Source of the DNA: DAIDKA01 sp035503515
GTDB taxonomy: Bacteria; Pseudomonadota; Gammaproteobacteria; Steroidobacterales; Steroidobacteraceae
Reading direction: 5' to 3'
Length of the DNA stretch: 64,000 nt
Assembly (NCBI GenBank): GCA_035503515.1
Contig: DATJTJ010000073.1
Coordinates: forward strand, 32,228-96,227
Below, piece by piece: positions 44,652-52,365 of this stretch. Position numbers and translations under genes: made by a program. A model generated the notes under the pieces. It was not told where the DNA came from. It did no database searches and saw only the letters and a program-made list of their open reading frames with translations. Every line of letters begins with the position of its first letter. The first letter of the stretch is position 1.

Positions 44652-46405
44652 ATGCTCTCGGGAGCGCCCACGCCCAGCAGCGTGAGGCCGTTGCGGATGA
44701 CCTGGGCGGCGGCGCCCACCAGGGCCAGCCGCGCGTTGCGCAGCGCGGCTTCCGGCACGATGAACTGCTCGGCGTTGTAGTAGGTGTGGAACGCGTTCGC
44801 CACCTCGCGCAGGTAGTGCACGAGGATGTGCGGGGCCCGCTGCGTGGCCGCCTGCGCCAGGCTCTCCGGAAAGCGTGACAGGCTCTGCACCAGCGCCTGC
44901 TCATGCGGCCCGTTCAGCAGCGCCGCATGGGCCAGGCCCTCGGCCAGGTCGAACGACAGTCCCTTGGCGGCGAGCTGCTTGAGCACGCTCGCCACGCGGG
45001 CGTGGGCGTACTGGATGTAGTACACCGGATTCTCGTTGGTGCGCGACTTGGCCAGTTCCAGGTCGAAGTCCAGCGGCTGATCGTGGCTGCGCATGAGGTA
45101 GAAGAACCGGCAGGCATCGTTGCCCACCTCGGCGCGCAGTTCGCGCAGCGTGACGAACTGCGCCTCGCGCTTGCCCATCGGGATCTTCTCGCCGCCCCGG
45201 AACAGGCTGACGAACTGGATCAGGCTCACCTCGAGGCTCTCGCCCGGTTCGCCCATCGCGGTGAGTCCCGCGCGCACGCGGGCGACGTAGCCATGGTGGT
45301 CCGCGCCGAGCACGTCGAGCAGCCGCTCGAAGCCGCGCTCGCGCTTTTCCAGATGGTAGGCGATGTCCGAGGCGAAGTACGTGGCGACACCGTTCTCGCG
45401 CACCACGACCCGGTCCTTCTCGTCGCCGAAGGCGGTGGCCGCGAACCACTGCGCGCCATCCTTCTGGTAGATCTGCGACTGGCCGCGCAGCCGCTCGAGC
45501 GCCCGGGCGATGGCGCCGGAGTCGGCGAGCGAGCGTTCCGAATACCAGCGGTCGAACTCGACGCCGAAGCCCGCGAGGTCGTCGCGGATGTCCGCCAGCA
45601 TCAGTTCCAGGGACAGTTCCAGCACCCGGCGCAAGCCCTCCTCGCCGATCAGTTCCCGGCACCGCCCGATGAGCGCATCGATGTGCAGCTCCTTGTCCCC
45701 CGCGGGCGCATCCGCCGGCAGTCCCGCCATGACGACGGCGGCCGCGGCGCGCAGCTGCTCTCCCTCCCGGTCCCTGAGCGCCCGGGCGAGCGGACGCACG
45801 TAGTCGCCACGGTAACCGTTGCTCGGGAAGGGCAGGCTCTCACCCCACAGCTCCAGGTAGCGGATCCAGGTGCTGACCCCCAGGATCTCCATCTGCCGCC
45901 CGGCGTCGTTGATGTAGTACTCGCGCGCGACTTCGCAGCCGGTGGCGGCGAGGATGTTCGCGAGCGTTGCGCCGTAGGCCGCCTGGCGGCCGTGCCCGAC
46001 GTGCAGCGGGCCGGTCGGGTTGGCGGAGACGAATTCCACGAGCACGCGCTCACCGCCGCCGGCGCGGCTGCGACCGTATGCGGCGCCGAGTTCGTGGATC
46101 CGTGCCAGCTCGCCGGTGCTCGCGGCGGCCCTGAGATGGAAGTTGATGAACCCGGCGCCCGCGATCTCGGTGCGCTCGACCAGCTCGTTCGCCGGCAGGG
46201 CCGCGATGATCGCCGCGGCGAGTTCGCGCGGATTGCGGCCGGCCGGCTTCGCCAGCCGCATGGCGACATTGGTCGCGAAATCACCATGGCGGGCATCGCG
46301 GGTGCGCTCAACGGTGATCTGGGAGGCCTCGGGGGCCGTCGGTAGCACTGCGCCGACGAGACCGCTGACGGCCTCGCGCAGGAGCTGCTCGAGCTGTGGC
46401 TTCAA
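44648..46405 (-). CDS. argS: Arginyl-tRNA synthetase
   Basis: About 585 residues. The HIGH motif appears as PLHVGHGRQAAYG and the KMSK-like loop as KIPMGKREA. An N-terminal ArgRS domain (DFATNVAMRLAKPAGRNPRELA) and C-terminal DALR domain (AHARVASVLKQL onward) complete it. The start is unclear: no ATG is in frame. TTG 46405 puts the N-terminus where homologues start; TTG 46441 would add 12 residues. No good ribosome site is visible before either. The 3' end overlaps the SPOR gene. Confidence 0.93.
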   Translation of the reverse strand: MKPQLEQLLREAVSGLVGAVLPTAPEASQITVERTRDARHGDFATNVAMRLAKPAGRNPRELAAAIIAALPANELVERTEIAGAGFINFHLRAAASTGELARIHELGAAYGRSRAGGGERVLVEFVSANPTGPLHVGHGRQAAYGATLANILAATGCEVAREYYINDAGRQMEILGVSTWIRYLELWGESLPFPSNGYRGDYVRPLARALRDREGEQLRAAAAVVMAGLPADAPAGDKELHIDALIGRCRELIGEEGLRRVLELSLELMLADIRDDLAGFGVEFDRWYSERSLADSGAIARALERLRGQSQIYQKDGAQWFAATAFGDEKDRVVVRENGVATYFASDIAYHLEKRERGFERLLDVLGADHHGYVARVRAGLTAMGEPGESLEVSLIQFVSLFRGGEKIPMGKREAQFVTLRELRAEVGNDACRFFYLMRSHDQPLDFDLELAKSRTNENPVYYIQYAHARVASVLKQLAAKGLSFDLAEGLAHAALLNGPHEQALVQSLSRFPESLAQAATQRAPHILVHYLREVANAFHTYYNAEQFIVPEAALRNARLALVGAAAQVIRNGLTLLGVGAPESM

Positions 46406-46476
46406 TTGGGGGGAACATCCGGAACTGGTGGTAGCCGGCAATGTTACCGCAGAACCCAACCCTTTCCCCGGCCGCT

Positions 46477-48702
46477 CTAGAAAAGGTCGAGCGGATCGAC
46501 ATCGAGTGCCCAGCGCACCGGGCGGGCCGTCGGCAGGTCCGCGACGCGCGCCAGCCACTGCCCGAGCAGCCGATGCAGCGCCACGCGGTCGGAGCTCTCC
46601 AGCAGTAGCTGCGAGTGGTAGCGCCCCGCGCGACGGGCCATCGCCGCGGGCACTGGCCCCAGCAGTCTGACGGCGCGTGGTGATCCTGCGAGGCGGCGGG
46701 CGTCCGTCAGGAACTGCAGCGCCGCCGGCGCGCTCAGCGCCGAGGCGCGCAGTACCGCGAGACGGCTGAAGGGCGGCCACGCCGCCGCCTGGCGCTCGGC
46801 GAGCGCGGTGCGCGCGAAACCATCGTAGCCCTCGGTCATGAGGGTCTGCAGCAGCGGATGCTCGGGATAGGCCGTCTGGATCAGCACCTCGCCGGGGCGC
46901 GCGCCGCGCCCGGCGCGGCCGGCCACCTGCACGATGGTCTGCGCGAGCCGCTCGGCGGCCCGGAAGTCGGTGCTGAACAGGCCCTGGTCGGCGTTGAGCA
47001 CCACGACCAGCGTCATGTTCTGGAAGTCGTGGCCCTTGGTGACCATCTGGGTTCCGACCAGGATGCGGGCGGCGCCGCTGTTGATGCTGTCCATGGCCGC
47101 GTCCATGTCGCCGCGACCGCGCACCACGTCGCGATCGACGCGCACCAGGGGAGCCTGCGGGAACAGTTCCCGCAGGCGCTCCTCGACGCGTTCGGTGCCC
47201 TGGCCGACGGGGCGCACCGCGAAGCCGCACTGGGGACAGGTTTGCGGCAGGGGCGCGTCGGCGCCGCAGTGATGGCAGCGTAGCCGCGCCGAGCGCTGGT
47301 GCACGGTCAGCCGCGCATCGCACTCGGCGCAGCCGGCGACCCAGCCGCAGGCCGTGCACAGCAGCGTCGGCGCGTAGCCGCGGCGATTCAGGAATGCGAG
47401 AACCTGGCCGTCGGCGGCGAGATGCCGCCCGATGGCCTGCACCACCGGGGTCGCAAGACCCGAGGTGACGGCGTGCGCGCGCAGGTCGACCAGCGCGAGT
47501 CGCGGCGCAAGTGCCTGTCCGGCACGCCGCGGCAAGGACAGCCGCCGGTAGCGTCCGCTGACGACATGCTGCAGCGTCTCGAGGGACGGGGTGGCCGAGC
47601 CCAGCACCACCGGCACCTGCGCGCGCTGCGCCCGCACCAGCGCCAGATCGCGGGCCGAGTAATGAAAGCCGCCCTCGTGCTGCTTGAAGGAAGCGTCGTG
47701 TTCCTCATCGACGATGATCACACCGAGATCCGGGACCGGCGCGAACACCGCCGAACGCGTGCCGACGATGATCTGCGCCGCGCCGCTTGCGGCCGAGCGC
47801 CAGGCCGCGAGCCGTTCCACATCCGTCAGTCCCGAATGCAGCACCGCGGGCGCGGTGCCGAGACGCCGCGCGAAGCGCTGGACCAGCTGCGGCGTGAGTC
47901 CGATCTCCGGCACCAGGACCAGTGCGCGCTGGCTGCGGGCCAGCGCCGCCTCGATCACCTGCAGGTAGACCTCGGTCTTGCCGCTGCCCGTGAGTCCGTG
48001 CAGGACGAAGGTCGAAAAGGCGCCGAGGGCCGCGGTGATGGCGGCCACGGCCGCCGCCTGTTCGGGCGTGGGTACCGGCGCAGTCACCGCCGCGGCGGCG
48101 GGAGCGGCGGGCAGCGGCGGCACGGACACGCACTGCCGTAGCAGCCAGCCGCGCCCGCGCAGCGCCAGCGCCGCGGGCCGCCAGCGCGGCGCACGCCCAG
48201 CCAGTCGTCCGTTCAGGGCCGCCTCGCGCAGTGGGCCGTGCGCGCCGATGAGTTCCAGCAGCTCGCGCTGCGCCGGCGCGCGCGTGAGCCTGCCCGTCTC
48301 GAGTGCCTCGCGACCCGCATCCGTGACGGACCACTCCTCCTCCAGGGCGAACAGGCCCGCGCCGCCGCGCACGGCTTTGGGCAGGGCGGTGGCGATGACT
48401 TCGCCCAGCGGGTGGTGGTAGTAGTCGCTGGCCCAGCGCGCCAGCTCCAGCACCGCGGCGCCCATGACCGGTGCGCCGTCCAGTACGGCGGCGATCGGTT
48501 TGAGACGATCCGCGGGCAAGTCCGAGCCCGCGGCGAGCTCGATCACCAGGCCGATCAGGCGCTGACGGCCGAAGGGCACCCTCACCCGGGCGCCGGGTGC
48601 AGGTGCAGCAACGCCCTCGGGCAACCGGTAATCGAACAGGCGGTTCAGGGGCACGTCGAGGGCGACGCGCGCGATGTTGCCGGCGGGCGCGGTCGCGCTC
48701 AT
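46477..48702 (-). CDS. priA: Primosomal helicase PriA
   Basis: About 741 residues. The N-terminal DNA-binding domain starts ARVALDVPLNRLFDYRLP. The helicase has Walker A GLTGSGKTEVYL and the DEEH box (VDEEHDASFKQHE). Eight cysteines (CTACGWVAGCAEC, CHHCG, CPQCG) form the two zinc sites. Motifs V and VI follow (LIGTQMVTKGHDF-like VGTQMVTKGHDF, and QVAGRAGRG). It restarts stalled forks. ATG 48702 is used; an in-frame TTG lies two codons up. Confidence 0.96.
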   Translation of the reverse strand: MSATAPAGNIARVALDVPLNRLFDYRLPEGVAAPAPGARVRVPFGRQRLIGLVIELAAGSDLPADRLKPIAAVLDGAPVMGAAVLELARWASDYYHHPLGEVIATALPKAVRGGAGLFALEEEWSVTDAGREALETGRLTRAPAQRELLELIGAHGPLREAALNGRLAGRAPRWRPAALALRGRGWLLRQCVSVPPLPAAPAAAAVTAPVPTPEQAAAVAAITAALGAFSTFVLHGLTGSGKTEVYLQVIEAALARSQRALVLVPEIGLTPQLVQRFARRLGTAPAVLHSGLTDVERLAAWRSAASGAAQIIVGTRSAVFAPVPDLGVIIVDEEHDASFKQHEGGFHYSARDLALVRAQRAQVPVVLGSATPSLETLQHVVSGRYRRLSLPRRAGQALAPRLALVDLRAHAVTSGLATPVVQAIGRHLAADGQVLAFLNRRGYAPTLLCTACGWVAGCAECDARLTVHQRSARLRCHHCGADAPLPQTCPQCGFAVRPVGQGTERVEERLRELFPQAPLVRVDRDVVRGRGDMDAAMDSINSGAARILVGTQMVTKGHDFQNMTLVVVLNADQGLFSTDFRAAERLAQTIVQVAGRAGRGARPGEVLIQTAYPEHPLLQTLMTEGYDGFARTALAERQAAAWPPFSRLAVLRASALSAPAALQFLTDARRLAGSPRAVRLLGPVPAAMARRAGRYHSQLLLESSDRVALHRLLGQWLARVADLPTARPVRWALDVDPLDLF

Positions 48703-48840
48703 GCGCAATGGAAGATCGTGCTATTCAAATCAATGACTTGTACACTGTCGGCAAATCGCGCCAGGTGGGTCAACCAGTGCCCGACTCCCCGCGTTATACC
48801 TCGCATGAGCGCCTTTGCTAGTGTCGCGCCGCCTTATAAC

Positions 48841-49428
48841 ATGCCCGCCACATCGCGCGGCGACACCCTATTGAATGACACTGCCGAGGCCCGATCGCGA
48901 GCGCTCAACCAGTTTCTGGCGAGCGTCGAGCTGAAGGCCTACAAGATCGCGCAGGCGGGCCTGCGGCACCAGGACGATGCGCTGGACGCGGTGCAGGACG
49001 CCATGCTGCAGCTCGCGCGGGCGTACGCGGACCGGCCGCCGGAGGAGTGGAAGCCGCTCTTCTACCGGATTCTGGAAAATCGCGTCCGCGACATGCAGCG
49101 CCGGCGCACGGTGCGTGGCCGGGTGATGGCCTGGCTGCCGTTCCGGCGCGACGAGGACGACGAGGACGCCGACCCGATCGCGCAGGCGCCCAGCCAGGAG
49201 CTGCCGCCGGTCGCGCGCCTGGAACTGGATGAGGCGATGACGGCGCTGGATGGCGCGCTGGAACAGTTGCCGGACCGGCAGCGGCAGGCCTTCCTGCTGC
49301 GCAACCTCGAGGGCCTGGACGTCGCGCAGACGGCGCAGGCCATGGGTTGCTCGGAAGGCAGCGTCAAGACACACTATTTTCGGGCGCTGCAGGCGCTGCG
49401 ACTGAAACTCGGAGATTTCGAAGTATGA
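48841..49428 (+). CDS. RNA polymerase sigma factor, sigma-70 family (ECF-like)
   Basis: About 195 residues. Region 2 spans about 15-85: ALNQFLASVELKAYKIA, HQDDALDAVQDAMLQLARAY and LFYRILENRVRDMQRRR. A charged linker rich in Asp/Glu (DEDDEDAD) follows. Region 4 is about 130-190: LPDRQRQAFLLRNLEG and GCSEGSVKTHYFRAL, the helix-turn-helix. ATG 48841 is chosen as nearest to the homology start; ATG 48805 is in frame and adds 12 residues. Neither has a clear ribosome site. The stop overlaps the next gene (ATGA-type), implying a coupled anti-sigma partner. Confidence 0.9.
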   Translation: MPATSRGDTLLNDTAEARSRALNQFLASVELKAYKIAQAGLRHQDDALDAVQDAMLQLARAYADRPPEEWKPLFYRILENRVRDMQRRRTVRGRVMAWLPFRRDEDDEDADPIAQAPSQELPPVARLELDEAMTALDGALEQLPDRQRQAFLLRNLEGLDVAQTAQAMGCSEGSVKTHYFRALQALRLKLGDFEV

Positions 49429-49859
49429 ACGCCAGCGACGGCGAACCCTCACAGAGCACGCTCTTGCAGAGCGGGCTGGAGGTGCGTTCGCGCCTGGTGC
49501 TCGAGGAAGGACTGTCGCGCATCGATGCGCGCACCCGCTCGCGCCTGAACCAGGCGCGCCAGGCCGCGGTGGCCGCGGCGGCCAGGCCTTCCGCGCTGAC
49601 GTGGCTGTACCGGTTGTTGACGCGCAATGCGCTGATGCCGGCGGGCGCCGCGGCGGCGGCGGCGCTGATCGCGGTGCTGATGCTCAGCAGTGGACAGCGT
49701 CCGGCGCAGCCGGTGGCCGAGAATCCCGCCGCGACGCTGGATGTGTTGGACCTGGTCACGGACGACGATGCCATGAAGCTCATGGAGGACAATGACAGCT
49801 CCTTCTATGAGTGGGCGGCAGCGCAGGCCGACGCTCCGGCTGGCGGGGCGACGACCTGA
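49425..49859 (+). CDS. Single-span membrane protein, likely anti-sigma partner (DUF3619-like)
   Basis: 144 residues. The N-terminal about 70 residues are soluble and charged, with LVLEEGLSRIDARTRSRLNQARQAA as a helical segment, then a membrane helix (about 73-90) and a periplasmic acidic tail (about 95-144) containing DVLDLVTDDDAMKLMEDNDSSFYEWA. This topology, and the start overlapping the sigma-factor stop, are typical of anti-sigma proteins; a similar small membrane protein (DUF3619) follows such sigma genes in betaproteobacteria. No zinc-binding HxxxCxxC is present, so any anti-sigma role is inferred from position. Confidence 0.75.
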   Translation: MNASDGEPSQSTLLQSGLEVRSRLVLEEGLSRIDARTRSRLNQARQAAVAAAARPSALTWLYRLLTRNALMPAGAAAAAALIAVLMLSSGQRPAQPVAENPAATLDVLDLVTDDDAMKLMEDNDSSFYEWAAAQADAPAGGATT

Positions 49860-50146
49860 TGCGATCTTCCGGCGGGCCACGGCCCGTCCGTGCGGGGTTT
49901 TGCCTGGGGCTGCTGCTCGGGCTGCCGCTGCTGCTGCGTGCGGCGGAACCCGCGCCGAAGACGGTCGAGCCGGCGGATGACGATCTGATCGAGTTCCTGG
50001 GGTCGGTGGACTCCGACGACGAGGGTTGGAAACAGTATTTGAGGCGCGCGGGATTGCAGCAGCCGGGCCGGAAGAAGCCGCCTCCGGCGCCGCCGCCCCC
50101 CAGCAGCGCGCCGCCCGGAAAAGACGATGCGAAAGATGTGCACTAA
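49859..50146 (+). CDS. Small secreted acidic/proline-rich protein of the sigma-factor cluster
   Basis: 95 residues, ATG immediately after the previous gene (one-base overlap). A signal peptide (about 1-30, ending RAAEPA) is followed by an acidic patch DDDLIEFLGSVDSDDEGWKQYL and a Pro-rich C-terminus. The acidic segment resembles short motifs in hypothetical proteins found in comparable sigma-factor clusters. Probably periplasmic. No function is known. It overlaps the DUF3106 gene by 20 bases. Confidence 0.7.
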   Translation: MRSSGGPRPVRAGFCLGLLLGLPLLLRAAEPAPKTVEPADDDLIEFLGSVDSDDEGWKQYLRRAGLQQPGRKKPPPAPPPPSSAPPGKDDAKDVH

Positions 50147-50666
50147 GCCCGGTCTGCTCGGGGCGCTCGTGCTGACAGGACTGCTGTCGGCCGGCGTGTG
50201 CCTGCCGGTGAGTGCGCAGGGCGTCAATCCGCCGATGGCCGCACCGGCCGCTGGCGGCGTGCCGTGGAGTTCGCTGTCGCCGGACCAGCAGCGTCTGCTG
50301 TCGCGGCTTTCGGGCCAGTGGGACCAGCTGCCGGCCCAGCGCCAGCAGTCGCTTGCGAGCGGCAGTCAGCGCTGGCTCGGGATGTCGCCGGAGCAGCGCA
50401 CCCAGGCGCGCCAGCGCTTCAGGCAATGGCAGCAGCTGCCGCCGCAGCGTCGTGACCAGCTGCGCAAGCGCTGGGAGGAATTCCGCTCCCTGCCGCCGGC
50501 GCGCCAGCAGGCCGACCGCGACAACTACCGCAGGTTCCAGCAGCTGCCCCAGCAGCGCCGCCAGCAGCTGCGCCAGCGCTGGAAGAACGCCACTCCGGCG
50601 CAGCGCCAGGACATGGTCGACCGCGCCCGCGCGCGTCGCGGCCAGCGTTCGCCGAAGCTGCGCTAG
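50127..50666 (+). CDS. Secreted DUF3106 protein (Gln/Arg-rich repeats)
   Basis: 179 residues. A signal peptide (about 1-30, ending VSAQG) precedes a helical domain built of imperfect repeats of about 24 residues: LSPDQQRLLSRLSGQWDQLP, then MSPEQRTQARQRFRQWQQLP, then RFQQLPQQRRQQLRQRWKNA. This is the DUF3106 repeat pattern. Very basic. It ends the sigma-factor cluster and its TAG stop lies inside CTAG shared with the convergent lpxL. Possibly a periplasmic stress chaperone like Spy/CpxP, which is inference. Confidence 0.85.
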   Translation: MRKMCTKPGLLGALVLTGLLSAGVCLPVSAQGVNPPMAAPAAGGVPWSSLSPDQQRLLSRLSGQWDQLPAQRQQSLASGSQRWLGMSPEQRTQARQRFRQWQQLPPQRRDQLRKRWEEFRSLPPARQQADRDNYRRFQQLPQQRRQQLRQRWKNATPAQRQDMVDRARARRGQRSPKLR

Positions 50667-51586
50667 GCATCCTGGCCGGAAACCGCCGCCGCCCGATCCG
50701 GTGGCGCGAGCTTCCAGCGCCGGTGCAGCCACATCCAGTCGGCGGGCGCCGCCCGCACTTCGCGCTCGACCGCGCGGGCATAGCGCTCGGTGATGTCGCC
50801 GCTCGCCAGGCGCGCGCCCTCGGGCGCCAGCAGTTCGCAGACCACTTCGTAGTGTCCGCGCGCGCGCCGGCGCATGCCGGCGAACACCACCGCGAAGCGC
50901 GTGGCCTGGGCGATCTTCTCCGGCCCCATGTAGAACGCGGTGGGTTGCCCGAGGAAGCCGGTCCAGTATTTGAAGTCGCTGCTGACCGGCGCCTGGTCGG
51001 CGACCATCGCGATCGCGCGCGCGTCCCGCCGCCGCAGCAGGCTCCCCAGCAGCTCCTTCGCCGGCACCAGCTCCGCGCCGAACCGCGAGCGCAGCGCGCG
51101 CATCAGCCGCTCGCCGAGCGCCCCGCGCAGCGGCTTGTACGCGGCCTGCACGGGAACCCCCAGCTGCGACGACAGCGCCAGCAGCTGCCATTCCCAGTTG
51201 CACTGGTGGGCGCACACCACGAGCACGCTGCGCCCGCCGGCAACGATGTCGCGCACCAGCTGCGGATTGGTGAAGTGCACGCGCCGCTGCAGTTCCTCCC
51301 GGTCGAGCGCCCCCATCTTCAGGACCTCCGCCAGCACCTCGGCGAGGTTGGCGTAGTAGCGCGCTTCGATCCGGCGCCGTTCGCGCGGCGGCAGCTGCGG
51401 GAAACTGCGCCCGATGTTGGTGCGCACGACCGCGATCCGATGGCGCACGAGATGACGCATCACCCACGTGGCGGTCGAGGCTACGGCATACAGAACGGGC
51501 AGTGGCAGGCGGGACAGCAGCCTCAGCCACCGGGGCAGGGGCAGTGCTCCGGTGCGGGACGGCCCCGCGTACAACGGTGCTGACAT
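50663..51586 (-). CDS. lpxL: Lipid A biosynthesis acyltransferase (LpxL/HtrB family)
   Basis: 307 residues. A short N-terminal hydrophobic segment (about 24-40) is followed by the acyltransferase fold: VRTNIGRSFPQLPPRERRRI, the catalytic HX4E motif HQCNWE in VCAHQCNWEWQLLALS, MVADQAP, and TAFYMGPEKIAQAT. The C-terminal WMWLHRRWK is diagnostic of the family. It adds a secondary acyl chain to lipid A at the inner membrane. ATG 51586 is used; ATG 51607 is an alternative. Which acyl position it serves cannot be told. Confidence 0.93.
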   Translation of the reverse strand: MSAPLYAGPSRTGALPLPRWLRLLSRLPLPVLYAVASTATWVMRHLVRHRIAVVRTNIGRSFPQLPPRERRRIEARYYANLAEVLAEVLKMGALDREELQRRVHFTNPQLVRDIVAGGRSVLVVCAHQCNWEWQLLALSSQLGVPVQAAYKPLRGALGERLMRALRSRFGAELVPAKELLGSLLRRRDARAIAMVADQAPVSSDFKYWTGFLGQPTAFYMGPEKIAQATRFAVVFAGMRRRARGHYEVVCELLAPEGARLASGDITERYARAVEREVRAAPADWMWLHRRWKLAPPDRAAAVSGQDA

Positions 51587-51613
51587 GTGCCCGGGATTGT
51601 AGGACATCTGCGC

Positions 51614-51643
51614 GTGACCGGCCGCTCCCGGGCGTCGTATCAT
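51614..51643 (+). promoter_or_regulatory. Putative promoter of the superoxide dismutase gene
   Basis: GTGACC (51614-51619) and TATCAT (51638-51643, five of six consensus bases) are 18 bases apart, about 47 bases before the sod ATG. The gene also has a GGAGG ribosome site. No Fur or SoxR-type box is obvious. Confidence 0.4.
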
Positions 51644-51690
51644 CTGCAGTTCACCCACGTGCAACCCCACCCAATGCCGCGGAGGCGCCC

Positions 51691-52320
51691 ATGACCAAGT
51701 ACGTACTGCCTGATCTGGCCTATGACTACAGCGCACTGGAACCGCATGTCTCGGCGCGCATCATGGAGCTGCATCACAGCAAGCATCACAAGGCCTACGT
51801 GGATGGCGCCAACAAGACGCTGGAGCAGCTGGCCGAGGCGCGGCAGAAAGGCGCGCTCGACGGCGCCGGCACGCTGGAGCGGACGCTGGCATTCCACATC
51901 TCGGGCCACGTCATGCACAGCATCTTCTGGCAGAACCTGAGCCCCAAGGGCGGCGGCAAGCCCACGGGCGAACTGGCCAGCGCCATCGACCGGGATTTCG
52001 GCGGCTTCGATTCGTTCAAGACGCAGCTGAACAAGACCGCCGCGACCATCCAGGGCTCCGGCTGGGCCGCGCTGTACCTGGAACCGCTGACCCAGCAGCT
52101 GATCATCGGCTCGGTGCACGACCACCAGCAGTTCTCGTTCCAGGGTTCACTGCCGCTGATGGTGGTGGATGCCTGGGAGCACGCCTTCTACCTGCAGTAC
52201 GTCAACGAGAAGGCCAAGTTCTTCGATGCCCTGTGGAACATCTGGAACTGGGCCGACATCGGCGAGCGGTACGCCGCGGCGAAGGGCGCGAAGCTCAGCC
52301 TCAAGGGCGTGACCGGCTGA
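51691..52320 (+). CDS. sodB: Fe/Mn superoxide dismutase
   Basis: 209 residues. The metal ligands are all present: His in MELHHSKHHKAYVDG, His in HVMHSIFW, and Asp/His in VDAWEHAFYLQY. GSGWAALY and WNIWNWADIGERY are diagnostic. The segment GSVHDHQQFSF carries a DHQ, of the sort seen in Mn-using or cambialistic enzymes, so metal choice is open despite the sodB-like label. No signal peptide, hence cytosolic. It dismutates superoxide. Ribosome site GGAGG. Confidence 0.94.
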   Translation: MTKYVLPDLAYDYSALEPHVSARIMELHHSKHHKAYVDGANKTLEQLAEARQKGALDGAGTLERTLAFHISGHVMHSIFWQNLSPKGGGKPTGELASAIDRDFGGFDSFKTQLNKTAATIQGSGWAALYLEPLTQQLIIGSVHDHQQFSFQGSLPLMVVDAWEHAFYLQYVNEKAKFFDALWNIWNWADIGERYAAAKGAKLSLKGVTG

Positions 52321-52340
52321 AGGTCGGTCGGGCGGATCTG

Positions 52341-52365
52341 GCCGCTACCTACAGGATGTAGCGGC
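52341..52365. terminator. Inverted repeat between convergent sod and hslU
   Basis: GCCGCTAC (52341-52348) and GTAGCGGC (52358-52365) form a perfect 8-base stem with a 9-base loop that contains the hslU stop codon. There is no T-tract on either side. Its position between two converging genes suggests a bidirectional transcription end or 3' RNA protection. Confidence 0.4.

Noticed and set aside
46406..47359. Long upstream extension of the argS frame
   Set aside because: The frame stays open into priA but codes no ArgRS homology; the protein start is placed near 46405 by family length.
50127..50660. Gln/Arg-rich repeats considered as a tandem DNA repeat
   Set aside because: The periodicity is at protein level only (DUF3106 helical repeats); the DNA is not repeated closely enough.
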